Shown here piece by piece: positions 36,310 to 47,323 of a stretch of 64,000 nucleotides of DNA. Location of the stretch: the NCBI GenBank assembly GCA_007570785.1, contig ML662442.1:60536180-60600179 (forward strand), given 5' to 3'. The position numbers and the translations under genes were made by a program. The number at the start of each line of letters is the position of its first letter. Positions within the stretch are counted from its first letter, which is position 1. The DNA is from Antilocapra americana (Eukaryota > Chordata > Mammalia > Artiodactyla > Antilocapridae). The notes beneath the pieces were generated by a model. That model made no database searches. It saw only the letters and a program-made list of their open reading frames with translations, and was not told the origin of the DNA.

Positions 36310-36960
36310 AGAACTTGTTGTGTCAAGCATAATTTTTGCCTTTGTGATACAAAGATGAGAAAAATAAAGTTCTGCCTTCAAGTGAATATATAATATGCCA
36401 GATGGTGATGAGTGTGTGAGACGAAAGTAAAGCCGTACACCTGGGGACCAGGATGGGGGTTGCTAGTTTAGAGTGACCAGACAAGGCCTTGCTGGGGCCT
36501 CATTTGAACAGAAATCCTGATAAAGTGAAGGAGCGAGCCACTTGGCTGAGGGCAGAGGGAACACTAAGTGCCAATACCTTGGGGCAGGAACATGCTTGGC
36601 GGGTTCAAAGAACAGCTAGGAGGTCTCTGGGGGCGTGCAGTGGGAGGGGGAGATTTGCAGGCCATGCGTCTGAGTGGGCAAGGCTGGGTCTGTGACACTG
36701 AAGGTCATGGTAAGAGCTGTAGGTTTCTCCCTAAAAAAAGTGGGAGCCACCAGAGAGTCTCAAACCAAGGAATGATATTAACTGACTTCTGAAGACAATT
36801 CCTCTGGCCCCTGGGAGAACAGATTGTAGGTGCTGAGGTTGGAAGAGGCAGCCTGGTTAGGAGAGTGGAGAAACCCAGGAGCAGTAAGAAAAGAGATTGG
36901 AAGGGGCCTGGAAGCTGTGTTAAGTGATGTGAACTGATTCTTGGGGGCTCTGGGGAGCTT
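36310..36960 (+). repeat. Ancient mammalian interspersed repeat, family not assigned
   Basis: Typical phrases 'gccagatggtgatgagtgtg', 'gcagagggaacactaagtgcc', 'gcaggaacatgcttggcggg' and 'ctgaaggtcatggtaagagc' belong to a widespread mammalian repeat whose name I cannot give with certainty. Confidence 0.55.
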
Positions 36961-37110
36961 GTATCAGTGGAAGGGGAATGGTGATAAAATCAAGCTGAAA
37001 TTTAAGAAAAATAATTAGCAGTCTTTATGATGAATTGGGTAAAAGAGACACTTAGCTACAATTGATCATGGTTGGAAATAATTTGCTTTTGTATTTTTAT
37101 GAATATCAAG

Positions 37111-37237
37111 AAAGAAAAGAACAGTTTGTTGGAAGACATCAAAAGACTGAAGCAGGAAAAACAAGCTCTTGAAGTAGACTTGGAAAAAGTGAAGAAAGAG
37201 AGAGACCAAGCCAAAGACCAGATTGCTTATGCTACAG
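37111..37237 (+). CDS. CEP162: CEP162 window exon 13 (coiled coil)
   Basis: 127 nt beginning on a codon boundary with KEKNSLLEDIKRLKQEKQAL and then VDLEKVKKERDQAKDQIAYAT plus one base. Clean heptads with alternating Glu and Lys suggest a stable parallel helix. Acceptor atgaatatcaag is unusually poor in pyrimidines near the junction; donor gtaaaa. The open frame upstream from 37072 is intron. Confidence 0.93.
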
Positions 37238-37315
37238 GTAAAAGTCTGAGCTGAAACAGTTTACCTTTATACTCTTTATCTGTTCTCATCTTGAGTTAAG
37301 TTAATAGCAGTTGGA

Positions 37316-37773
37316 TCAGTTCAGTTCAGTCGCTCAGTCATGTCTGACTATTTGCGACCCCATGAATTGCAGCACACCAGGCCCCCCTGTCCATCACCAA
37401 CTCCCGGAGTTTACCTAAACTCATGTCCATCGAGTCGATGATGCCATCCAGCCATCTCATCCTCTGTCGTCCCCTTCTCCTCCTGCCCCCAATCCTTCCC
37501 AGCATCAGGATCTTTTCAAATGAGTCAACTCTTCACATGAGGTGGCCAAAGTATTGGAGTTTCAGCTTCAACATCAGTCCTTCCAATGAACACCCAGGAC
37601 TGATCTCCTTTAGGATGGACTGGTTGGAACTCCTTGCAGTCCAAGGGACTCTCAAGAGTCTTCTCCAACACCACAGTTCAAAAGCATCAATTCTTCTGCA
37701 CTCAGCTTTCTTTATAGTCCAACTCTCACATCCATACATAACTCCTGGGAAAACCATTGCCTTGACTAGACAG
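37316..37773 (-). mobile_element. BovB LINE, antisense, first half (split by insertion)
   Basis: Antisense BovB 3' part from 'cagttcagttcagtcgctcag' to 'ccttgactagacag', where it stops abruptly. It resumes at 40012 with 'gtagacggacctttgttggc', exactly the continuation expected. Confidence 0.93.
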
Positions 37774-40011
37774 ATGGTTGACACCGAAATCGGATTGATT
37801 ATATTCTTTGCAGCCAAAGATGGAGAAGCTCTATACAGTCAGCAAAAGCAAGACTGGGAGCTGACTGTGGCTCGGATCATGAACTCCTTATTGCCACATT
37901 CAGACTGAAATTGAAGAAAGTGGAGAAAACCACTAGACCATTCAGGTATGACCTAAATCAAATCCCTGTGACTATTCAGTAGAAGTGAGAAATAGATTTA
38001 AAAGTCTAGATGTGGTAGACAGAATGCCTGATGAACTATGGATTGAGGTTCATGACATTATACAGGAGATAGGCATCAAGACCATCCCCAAGAAAAAGAA
38101 ATGCAAAAAAGCAAAATGGCTGTCTAAGGAGGCCTTATAGAAAGCTGTGAAAAGATGGGAAGTGAAAAGCAAAGGCGAAAAGGAAAGATATACCCATTTG
38201 AATGCAGAGTTCCAAAGAATAGCAAGGAGAGTTAAGAAAGCCTTCCCCAGAGATCAATGCTAAGAAATAGAGGAAAACAATAGAATGGGAAAGACTAGAT
38301 CTCTCTTTAAGAAAGTTAGAGATACCAAGGAACATGTCATGCAAAGATGGGCTCAGTAAAGGACACAGAAATGGTAGGAACCTAACAGAAGCAGAAAATA
38401 TTAAGAAGAGGTGGCAAGAATACACAGAAGAATTGTACAAAAAAGATCTTCACAACCCAGATAATCACACTGGTGTGATCACTCACCTAGAGCCAGACGT
38501 CCTGGAATGTGAAGTCAAGTGGGCCTTAGGAAGCATCTCCATGAACAAAGCTAGTTGAAGTGATGGAATTCCAGTTGAGCTGTTTCAAATCCTGAAAGAT
38601 GATGCTGTGAAAGTGCTGCACTCAGTATGTCAGCAAATATGGAAAACTCTGCAATGGCTACAGGACTGGAAAAGGTCAGTTTTCATTCCAATCCCAAAGA
38701 AAGGCAATGCCTAAGAATGCTCAAGCTACTGCACAATGGCACTCATCTCACACGCTGGTAAAGTAATGCTTAAAATTCTCCAAGCCAGGCTTCAGCAATA
38801 TGTGAACCTTGAACTTCCAGATGTTCAAGCTGGTTTTAGAAAAGGCAGAGGAACCAGAGATCAAATTGCCAACATCCAGTGGACCATTGAAAAAGCAAGA
38901 GAGTTCCAGAAAAACATCTATTTCTGCTTTATTGACTATTCCATGCCTTTGACTGTGTGTATCACAATAAACTGTGAAAAATTCTTCAAAAGATGGGCAT
39001 ATCAGACCGCCTGACCTGCTTCTTGAGAAACCTGTATGAAGGTCAAGAAGCAACAGTTAGAACGGGACATGGGAAAACAGACTGTTTCCAAATAGAAAAA
39101 GGAGTATGTCAAGGCTGTATATTGTCACCCTACTTATTTAACTTACATGCAGAGTACATCATGAGAAATGCTGGGCTGGATAAAGCACAAGCTGGAATCA
39201 AGATTGCTGGGAGAAATATCAATAACCTCAGATATGCAGATGACACCACCCTTATGGCAGAAAGCGAAGAAGAACTAAAGAGCCTCTTGATGAAAATGAG
39301 AGAGGAGAGTGAAAAAGTTGGCTTAAAGCTCAACCTTCAGAAAACTAAGATCATGGCATCCAGTCCCATTACTCCATGGTAGATAGATGGGGAAATAGTG
39401 GAACCAGTGGCTGAATTTATTTTTCTGGGCTCCAAAATCACTGCAGATGGAGATTGCAGCCATGAAATTTAAAAGATGCTTCCTCCTTGGCAGGAAAGTT
39501 ATAACCAACCTAGATAGTATATTAAAAAGCAGAGACATTACTTTGCCAACAAAGGTCCGTGTAGTCAAGGCTGTGGTTTTTCCAGTGGTCATGTATATAT
39601 ATGAGAGTTGTACTGTAAAAGAAAGCTGAGCACCGAAGAATTGATGCTTTTGAACTGTGGTGTTGAAGAAGACTCGAGTCCCTTGGACTGCAAGGAAATC
39701 CACCCAGTCAATCCTAAAGGAGGTCCGTCCTGGATGTTCATTGGAAGGACTGATATTGAAGCTGAAACTCCAATACTCTGGCCACCTGATGTGAAGAGCT
39801 GACTCATTTGAAAAGACCCTGATGATGGGAAAGATTGAGGGCAGGAGGGAAAGGGGATGACAGAGAATGAGATGACTGGATGGCATCATCCACTTGATGG
39901 CCGTGGGTTTGCATGGACTCCAGGAGTTGGTGATGGACAGGGAGGCCTGGAGTGCTGTGGTTCATGGGGTTGCAAAGAGTCAGACACGACTGAGCAACTG
40001 AACTGAACTGA
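37774..40011 (+). mobile_element. BovB LINE, sense, 2.2 kb, with reverse-transcriptase region
   Basis: 5'-truncated BovB inserted in another BovB. It contains most of the reverse-transcriptase domain in broken frames: a VQAGFRKGRGTRDQIANIQW block (about 38823-38882), FCFIDYS, CQGCILSPYLFNLHAEY and the catalytic tetrad YADD (codons 39233-39244) followed by TTLMAESEEEL. Stops and frameshifts separate these pieces, and the endonuclease region is missing, so it is dead. It ends in 'gagcaactgaactgaactga'. Confidence 0.94.
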
Positions 40012-40118
40012 GTAGACGGACCTTTGTTGGCAGAGTAATGTCTGCCTTTTAATATGCTGCCTAGGTTTGTCATAACTTTCCTCCCAAGGAGTAAGCATCT
40101 TTTAATTTCTTGGCTGTA
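40012..40118 (-). mobile_element. BovB LINE, antisense, second half of the split copy
   Basis: Continuation of the outer copy: 'gacctttgttggcagagtaatg', 'tcataactttcctcccaagg', 'aagcatcttttaatttcttgg'. The 8-bp 'gtagacgg' here pairs with 'ctagacag' at 37766-37773 as a diverged target-site duplication. Confidence 0.92.
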
Positions 40119-40908
40119 ATAGTATAATCAAAATGCTATTTCTTGAAGTGTATTATAATTTTAGAAGCTTTTAAAATATTAATTATTAATAGGTATGTGC
40201 ATTTGATTGGTTTTAGGATCAGTGATTACAAGATTAAAGAAAATCATCAATTGTTTTGAATTTGTGGCATCACATACTTAATTGTTTATAGCCATCTCAG
40301 GTAGACTATGGCTTTTCAAGGTATAGTCCCTCTTTTTATCTCTTGAGTCTGAAACATATGCTCTCAAGTATTTGCCAAATGAACAAATAACATTATACTA
40401 TGTTGTAGAAAACACAGAGATGGATATGGCATACCTCAGCAGGGAAAACAAAGAAGAGTAAAATAAAACAGCAGAAAAATTTAATATTAAAAAAGTTAGA
40501 AATAAACCTGAGGATGCTAATGAGGATTTCAGAGAAGAGTGGCATTTGAGCTGGGTCCTGACAGATTCATAGGTAAAGAAATGGAAAGGCCCAGTCTTTT
40601 GAATCCAACATTTATTTTCATAGAAACTACTTCATTTTTATAAAGAAAGTCATTGGAAAAACTATTAATCAAGAATTTCTAGATTCCAACTTTGCTACAA
40701 GTTTGATGGTGTGGAGTAGGAGCACAGTCTTTGTCCTCCTTCACTAATACACTAAAGTGGATACAACCTTACAGAAAAGGTTTTTTGCCTCTTTCTTAAT
40801 AGTGCTTTCATTAGCGAGGCATTGGTGTTCATTTAAAATCTTTTGATTTAGTTTATTTCCACATTTTTAAAAATTGTAATCAAGTTATTAAATTACTTGA
40901 TCTTATAG

Positions 40909-41072
40909 GTGAAAAATTATATGAAATAAAAATTATAGAAGAAACCCATAAACAAGAAATCAGTCGTCTGCAAAAAAGATTACAGTGGTATGCCGAAAAT
41001 CAGGAACTTCTAGATAAAGATGCAGTTCGGCTCAAAGAAGCAAATGAAGAAATTGAGCGGCTGAAACTTGAG
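40909..41072 (+). CDS. CEP162: CEP162 window exon 14 (coiled coil)
   Basis: 164 nt. Two bases complete Gly, then EKLYEIKIIEETHKQEISRL and QKRLQWYAENQELLDKDAVR to IERLKLE, ending on a codon boundary. Acceptor gatcttatag, donor gtaaca. The QKRLQWYAENQELLDKD block is among the most conserved of the rod as I recall it. Confidence 0.95.
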
Positions 41073-41244
41073 GTAACAGATCATTTCAGAATGTATTTCT
41101 ATAGATGAACCCTTTTATCCTCAACACTCCTTCACAGGCTCGAGTTACTGAATCAATATACTTGAAATTCTGTTAATTACAGTGGTCGGGTTGACTTTGG
41201 TTTGTGTTTATTTGTGTAGTCTATTTTAGATTAAACTGAGAATA

Positions 41245-41790
41245 CAGGCAGCTCTCTGTATCCACAGGTTCCCAATGCAGTAGATTCAACCAACCATGGA
41301 TTAAAAATATTCAGGAAAAACAGAATGTCAAAAAGCAGAATTTGCTGTGCAATGGCAACTATTTTCATAGCGTTTACATTGTTTTAGGTATTATAAATCA
41401 TCTAGAGATGATTTAAAGTATACAGGCAAAAAGTGAAAGTTGCTCAGTCACGTCTGACTCTTTGCAACCCCATGGACTGTGTGTGGCCCACCAGGCTCCT
41501 CTGTCCATGGAATTCTCCAGGCAAGAATATTGGAGTTTGCCATTTGCTTTTCCAAGGGACCTTCTCGACCCAGGGATTGAGCCCAAGTCTCCTGTATTGT
41601 GGGCAGATTCTTTACTATCTTAGCCACCAGGGAAGCCCAATGTAAAGACTTAAAGTATGCAGGAGTTACATGCAAATTCTACACCATTTTATACAAGGGC
41701 CTTGAGCATCCTTGGATCTTAGTATCTTTGGGGATTGGGATCCAGTACCCAGCGCCCCCCCTCCGGTTACCAAGGCATGATTATAAATCC
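41245..41790. mobile_element. Ancient DNA transposon-like copy (Tigger-type?), split by a SINE
   Basis: The left half has 'ctctgtatccacaggttccc' and 'gattcaaccaaccatggatta'. The right half has 'gagcatccttggatcttagt' and 'cggttaccaaggcatga'. These are nearly inverted versions of each other, as expected for a short non-autonomous element with inverted ends. Family name from memory only. Confidence 0.55.
41431..41640 (-). mobile_element. Bov-tA SINE inserted in DNA-transposon-like repeat
   Basis: Antisense Bov-tA: 'gttgctcagtcacgtctgac' to 'ttagccaccagggaagccca'. 'gatttaaagtatacagg' before and 'gacttaaagtatgcagg' after form a diverged target-site duplication. Confidence 0.9.
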
Positions 41791-41799
41791 AAGCACCTT

Positions 41800-42245
41800 A
41801 TCACAGCCTGTGAGGTCACCAGGTGGTCTGAATGCACCCTGCCTCTCCAGCCCTATCTGTACTGCCCTTCCCCAGTCACTCCTCCACCCACAGCAGACCT
41901 CCCTCTGGTTCGTGAGCATGCAGAGCCCAGTCCGCTTGTCACTTTGGCCTGAAGTGGCCTGGCCTGCATTCTTCCATGTCTCACTCTTCATTTGTTTCAG
42001 CTCTGATTTCTGTTCCCCAGAAAGGTCTTCCTGACCTCTTTATCTAATGTAGCTACCAGTCTTGCCCTTTTCTGGCTCTTTCTCTTTCTCTTTATTTTCT
42101 TGGTAGTACTTGTCATGCTCAGAAGTTATATATTAACTTCATTAGCTCATCAGAGCTCTCTTTCCGTTAAGACATGAGCCCCATGAAAGCAGGGATCTGG
42201 CTTGTCTTGTTTGCTCTCTGCGTCTCCAGCACAGCACCCTAAAAT
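41800..42245 (+). repeat. L2-like ancient LINE fragment
   Basis: 'agaaaggtcttcctgacctct', 'tagtacttgtcatgctcag' and 'gacatgagccccatgaaagcaggg', in the order of an L2 3' end. Confidence 0.65.
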
Positions 42246-42329
42246 GAACTCCCTTCCTGCTTCCCTCTTGAGGTCTCTCTGCTGTGTTTCAAGTGTATGT
42301 TTCTTAACATGGTCTTTCCTTATTTGTAG

Positions 42330-42434
42330 GTTGAGAAGCTGAAAGCTGAATCTGGAAATCCATCCATCCAGCAGAAGATACGTTTAAAAGAAAAAGCAGC
42401 TGATACCAAAAAAATTCAGGATCTAGAGCGACAG
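42330..42434 (+). CDS. CEP162: CEP162 window exon 15 (coiled coil)
   Basis: 105 nt, phase 0 at both ends: VEKLKAESGNPSIQQKIRLK and EKAADTKKIQDLERQ. The SGNPSIQQK segment contains Pro and Gly and probably interrupts the rod. Acceptor ttatttgtag, donor gtatgtg. Skipping would keep the frame. Confidence 0.94.
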
Positions 42435-42947
42435 GTATGTGTTCAGAGTAAATTTTCATTAAGGTATTTTATATACAGTGCATTTTTCTTTTTTGTTTTA
42501 GAAGTTCCTATATGATGTAGTCAACTTGCAAGCGTTTGGTGTTATTCATTCATTTTAATATAGAACTGCCTCTGCTTTCAACTTTGAATACAGTATTCAA
42601 AGTAACAATAAAAGCAGGAAACAAAGTCATTTTATATAATCTGTGGTTCTATGAATAAAATTTTTAGAGTCATGTGTCTCATTAGGTGGTAGACCTACTG
42701 ATGAAAGGTTGTTTGCATCCCAACTCTATTTGACATCCAGAAAGAAAAAAACAGAACTTTGACACTCTGGGTGTAGAGCTAGGATCCTTTCTCCTAAAGA
42801 AGGATAGGTGAGGGAGGAGGGCAGGGTAGGAGACCCTCCGGTTGGGAGCCTGTTGGTAGCACTTGAGAAGTCTGGTGGGACGCTCTGGAAACTGAACATC
42901 CAGCCTCCCAGAGAGCTAGCCACAATTTTGAACTCTTGCTCACAATT

Positions 42948-43022
42948 TGTGTGTGTACACTCAGTCCTGTCCAACACTTTGCAACCCTGTGGACTGTAGT
43001 CCGCCAGGCTCCTCTGTCACTG
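42948..43022 (-). mobile_element. Truncated Bov-tA SINE
   Basis: Only about 75 nt: 'actcagtcctgtccaacact', 'gcaaccctgtggactgtagt', 'ccaggctcctctgtcac'. Confidence 0.75.
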
Positions 43023-44049
43023 TTTAGACTTAGAAATACTCATGTCATGGTCAGTGGCTGGGAGACTTTTTTCAAAAACTGTGTAGTGACGCTTATTAAG
43101 ATAAAGTTTTTTCTTTTTCATTGAAGTAGTTATTTTGTAAGCAGGAATACTAATTAACTTTTTCCTTATGTTTTTAAAACCTTCTGTAATGTAGTGTTTG
43201 TATTCATAACTAAATATTAAAACAAAATTAGAATTTCCAGCCCTGTTCATAAGGGCACATGATGCTGTAGTTGTGACACTTAGATGTATAGCTATTATTC
43301 CATCACAAACCTGAAACTGTGAGATCATCGCTGGGCTGAATATTATGCCCATTTTAGAAGAAGAAGGAAAACTGGGCAAAAAATTAACTTTGTTAGTTTT
43401 ACAGGACCTGTTAGATTAAAAGGTATGATTTGGTAATTTGGTTCAGTGGCCACAAAAGGAAGAGGAAAGAGGTGGTTTTAAGAGCTAGAAATATTCTGAA
43501 ATAACTGTAGTCCAGGATTGTTTGACTTTTTTTCCCCCAGACTTAGATTAGCCCATGTAGAAGAAGCCATCCAGAATATCGAGAAAAGACCAAAGGAGCC
43601 ACTTCTGCACTAGATGACTTAATTTTAAGAGAATACTGTGGAACCAAATGTATAAGAGTAAAAATTTTGTTGTTTTCTGCCAAATATGGTCTCTTTTTAG
43701 TACACATAGATGTATATATATATGTATACCTTTATATGCTTATATATAATATAGATTTTTAATACCAGAGGAGGCAAAAGTGAAAATTTTGCAGATGAAA
43801 TTATCAGTATTTATATCTGGATATATTCCACTTGACATCTGTGTACATTTATGTACATATCAATGTACATATCTGTGTACATTTATGAATGTAGAAGCAG
43901 TCTTCAGGTATGGAAATATTTGCTGTTAACTTTGCAGATGGTGTTACCTTTAAGTACCTACTGGACTGATAGTCTAGAAACAGGATTTTGAGCAATCCAT
44001 TTTGCCTTAGGAAAGGTGATTTTTGAGACCGGATCATCATAAAATCATT

Positions 44050-44220
44050 ATCAGGCCCTCATCACATGCTGGCCACTTTGCTAATCACTTCATTGAGATA
44101 AATGTCATCTGATCCTCACTTAATTGCATGAACACCATGAAATCAGTATTGTTTTCTTCCTGTTTTAGCAGGCAAAGATTTAGATTGAGGAGTATAATTG
44201 GAAGTCACAAGATCTATTTC
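44050..44220 (-). repeat. MIR-like ancient SINE fragment
   Basis: 'tcacatgctggccactttgc', 'atctgatcctcacttaattgc' and 'tgttttagcaggcaaagattt' fit the MIR pattern loosely. The orientation call is tentative. Confidence 0.45.
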
Positions 44221-44467
44221 AAATAAATATAAGAGGGTTTCTGTATTAATCAGTTAAATTAGACATTATACTCCAGTGTTTTTTAATCAGATAATCTAGA
44301 TTAGAAAATTTGAAATTTGTGCTACTATATGTTTGATTTAGTCTTTAGATGTGATATAAACATCTCCTTGAAATCTTAACATGGCTAATATAATCTAAAT
44401 GTGTACATTAAACTGCTTAGTTTTAATATATCTATGATTTTAAATGCATGCTACAATATTTCACTAG

Positions 44468-44680
44468 GTTAAGGAAATGGAAGGAATTCTGAAGAGACGA
44501 TACCCCAATTCTTTGCCAGCTTTAATACTGGCTGCATCAGCAGCTGGTGATATAGCAGATAGAAATACAGTGGAGTTTATGGAAAAAAGGATAAAAAAAC
44601 TAGAAGCTGATCTGGAGGGCAGAGATGAAGAAGCAAAGAAAAGCCTTCGTACCATGGAACAGCAATTTCAGAAAATGAAG
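44468..44680 (+). CDS. CEP162: CEP162 window exon 16 ([11 protein letters not shown] block)
   Basis: 213 nt, phase 0 at both ends: [20 protein letters not shown], then [20 protein letters not shown] and [14 protein letters not shown]. The small-residue run LAASAAGD between two coiled-coil stretches is a distinctive family mark and probably a flexible joint. Acceptor tttcactag, donor gtaagt. By memory it differs from human at only a few positions. Confidence 0.96.
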
Positions 44681-44839
44681 GTAAGTGCCAGGTTAGCCAT
44701 GGAGGTAGGGCTCTGAGGTGTGCCATGGGAGCTGAGAGCTTCTTAAAATGAGACAGAAGAGTATGTCTTGGGATGAGGTGGCGGTGCAGAGACCAAATAG
44801 GAATGAATTCCAACCCCTCCCTTTTGATCTGTCTAAATT

Positions 44840-45265
44840 TTCCCAACTTTTTCCTTTTTCCAGGCCCCATCTCACCCCACTTTTGCCCCTGCTCATTTTT
44901 GGCCACTTCTTCCTTTCGTTTCTGATTCCCAGTGCACATCAAAATGTTCAGTTACCTTTGCATGTGCTCTTCCTTCTTCTGAAATAGCCCTGTTTCCACT
45001 TATACCCAAGTTTATGCACATCCCGTGCTCTCTGCCATCTTCTCCCATTCCCTCAAGGCCTCCAAACACACTCGGGTCCCTCATCCCCTCTGCCGTGTGT
45101 TCATAGGCCCATTACCACAGTTACCACAGGACATTGAAACTTGCCGTGTCACTCTCCTCACCAGGCTATGAACTGTTGGAACGCAGGAACTGAATTTACC
45201 TGTAGGGCCTCATGTAGTATCGACAGTTGTAGCTCAGTAAATACTCATTGAATGAAGGAACAAAA
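44840..45265 (+). repeat. L2-like ancient LINE fragment
   Basis: Pyrimidine-rich coding-like L2 3' part followed by its 3' tail, with 'gctcagtaaatactcattgaatgaa' at the end. Confidence 0.6.
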
Positions 45266-45484
45266 CTCTTATAATGCCTCCCTCCTTGGCCTGGACTGTT
45301 AGGTTATTTTTGTTAATCTTAGCTCCAGTATGCAAATTCTAGTCTGACTTTGGTGAAACTTCTAAATTGATGTTAAGACGTTGAAAATGTGCTATTTCTT
45401 ATAGACATCAGTATCCCCAACTGCTTTCCCTATTTATCCTCAGGGAGAATAGTTTGTCAATTTGCATAGAGAAGGGTACACAGT

Positions 45485-45745
45485 AATGGTGAGACTTAAA
45501 AATAAGTTTTAGTATATAAAAACATGTAATTTAATGTTATGAAACAACATGCAGTATTATGAAATTAAATAACATATATTGAGAATATGTAATGGGATGC
45601 CCATCAAAGATTAGGACTTCAACACATTTGACTGACTCAAGGAGCATGGACTTGGAGGCATCAGAATATGTGGTGGGTCCCTGAATGAAAGAAAAGGCAG
45701 GGCCTGGGAGAGCTCAGGGCCTCGGTAACTAATGAAGCATTTAGC
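45485..45745 (+). repeat. Diverged duplicated segment, copy 1
   Basis: Shares ordered blocks with 48665-49145: 'tataaaacatgt..tttaatg', 'aacatat.ttgagaatat', 'aagattaggacttcaacac.tttgact', 'gcatcagaat.' and 'cctgaatgaaagaa'. It ends just before the exon 17 acceptor. Confidence 0.75.
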
Positions 45746-45779
45746 AGTGGTCTGTTGTTGCATGGATTCTTTTCTGCAG

Positions 45780-46429
45780 ATTCAGTATGAGCAGAGACTG
45801 GAGGAACAGGAGCAGTTACTTGCTTGCAAATTGAAGGAGGCAGCCCAGAACCAACAGGACAACTCCTCAAGGACTAAAGCACTGGAGAAGGAACTGGATG
45901 ATGTTAAGGAAGCACATCAAATCACCGTAAGAAACCTTGAAGCTGAAATAGATGTTCTTAAACATCAGAATGCTGAATTGGAACTCAGGAAGGCTGAGAA
46001 GGATGATAAAGATTTCAAGTCCATAGAGTTCCAGGTGGAACAGGCTCACTCTAAAGCTAAACTGGTCAGGCTCAACGAGGAGCTGGCTGCAAAGGGGAGA
46101 GAGATACAGGACCTTTCCAAAACTGTGGAGCGGCTTCAGAAGGAGAGGAGAAAGATGCTCTCTAACCAGCACTCTAAGGCTCGAGAGGAGATGACTGCCA
46201 AAAGGGTGAAGAAAGATGGTCTGCACCCTGGCAAAGGAAATGCTGACTCCTCCGGAATCCTAGAGGGCAAGCTTTACCAACCACACACTTTTACTGATTC
46301 TCATGTTTCAGAGGTTTTACAAGAAAACTGCAGATTGAAAAATGAAGTAGCGAGATTAACTGTGGAGGGGAATGAGCTGAAGATGAAATCTGAAGCTGCA
46401 GTGAATCACTTTGAAAATACCATGGAAAG
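45780..46429 (+). CDS. CEP162: CEP162 window exon 17 (650-nt coiled-coil exon)
   Basis: The largest coding exon seen. It starts on a codon boundary with IQYEQRLEEQEQLLACKLKE, passes through ALEKELDDVKEAHQITVRNL and EVLQENCRLKNEVARLTVEG, and ends ENTMER with the last codon split two bases in. Most is heptad coiled coil. A Gly/Ser/Pro-containing linker (about 46185-46300, SSGILEGKLYQPHTFTDSH) interrupts it. Family comparison from memory places this in the C-terminal region implicated in centriole binding. Acceptor ttttctgcag is strong; donor gtaaaa. The ORF extends upstream into intron to 45732. Confidence 0.96.
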
Positions 46430-47323
46430 GTAAAAATAAGCGAATTTGCCAGTATGTAGAGACGTAGAAAGAAAAAAATCTTAAGATGTATTTCCCCTGC
46501 GTAATTAGTTTGACCATGAACTAAATTCACAAACCAAAATTTGAGAAGCTGTATAACATGACTAAGCGTAAATCTGTTTGAGGGTTGGATCTCCTACGTG
46601 TTGCAAGCCAAGAATCTGATGAACTGGGATCTTCATGTGAATCCCGTCCTTCCTATCCAGTCTTGTTTCTCTGCACATATCCAAATGGTATTAGTAAGCT
46701 GACTCATCTCTACAAATGTATGGTTGTAGTAGGCAGATAGCTGTCAGAAAACAGCTCTTGTTAAAACCAGTTGATATCCTAAGAGGAAACGATGCTCTTT
46801 TCAAAAATAACTCTTCAAATTAATCTTGTGATCACATCTGTTCTTGCCTTGAAGAACTTCTGTGCTTAATCGCTTTCTTTCTCAGCATCTCCAAGAACCA
46901 TCTCCTGTCTCTCTCCTCTGAGCCTTCTTACAGGCTTACATCTTTTTCACCCAGTCAAGCCAAGCTCTGGTCCTCTTTCTGCCTCTCAGGACCAGATTTC
47001 CCACAAGTCACCTCTCCTTGTGTTTCCCCCTGACTTCTTCCAAGCATGGACTCATCCTCACACTGTTGACGCTGGTCTCTGGAGAACGACATTGCTCAGT
47101 CAGTGGAGTTTTCTCCATTGACACTGTGGAGGCGGAGTCGAGTACACTGCCTTTCCTAAAAGGGTTTCCTTCCTTAATCTCCATGACGTGCCAGCTCTCA
47201 CTAAAGCTCCTTTTCTGCTGCTTAATTGACTCCTGAATTCCTTTTCATGCTCCTGCCTCAAAAATCTGACTTTGTTACAAAGTTTTTGGCTTTTGACTGT
47301 CTGTTCTCTGCTCCTTCTGTGCT

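Larger units (their letters stand above)
31703..37110. other. CEP162 intron (5.4 kb)
   Basis: Contains Bov-tA copies (31994-32130, 33390-33705), an old L1 fragment (33955-34400), two stretches of one ancient repeat family (34760-35110 and 36310-36960) and a sense BovB (35541-36154). About 32150-33380 shows nothing I can name. Confidence 0.6.
37238..40908. other. CEP162 intron dominated by nested BovB elements
   Basis: About 37316-40118 is one antisense BovB split by a sense BovB. The remaining 40120-40908 shows no named repeat. Confidence 0.75.
41073..42329. other. CEP162 intron with DNA-transposon-like copy, SINE and L2
   Basis: A DNA-transposon-like repeat at about 41245-41790 is split by a Bov-tA (41431-41640). 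An L2-like stretch follows at 41800-42245. Confidence 0.6.
42435..44467. other. CEP162 intron, mostly unassigned
   Basis: 2.0 kb. Only a truncated antisense Bov-tA (about 42948-43022) and a MIR-like fragment (44050-44220) are recognised. A short 'catatctgtgtacatttatg' repetition occurs at 43830-43890. Confidence 0.6.
44681..45779. other. CEP162 intron with L2-like tract and duplicated segment copy 1
   Basis: L2-like sequence at about 44840-45265 ('aggctatgaactgttggaacgc', 'agctcagtaaatactcattg'). Then 45485-45745 is similar to a segment in the next intron. Confidence 0.55.

Noticed and set aside
35475..36326. 283-codon minus-strand open frame, the longest in the window
   Set aside because: It overlaps a sense BovB tail; its peptide repeats those from other antisense BovB copies, so it is repeat-derived and not a gene.
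44577..44942. 121-codon minus-strand open frame overlapping exon 16
   Set aside because: It is a shadow of exon 16 and the following intron; composition and lack of signals give no support.
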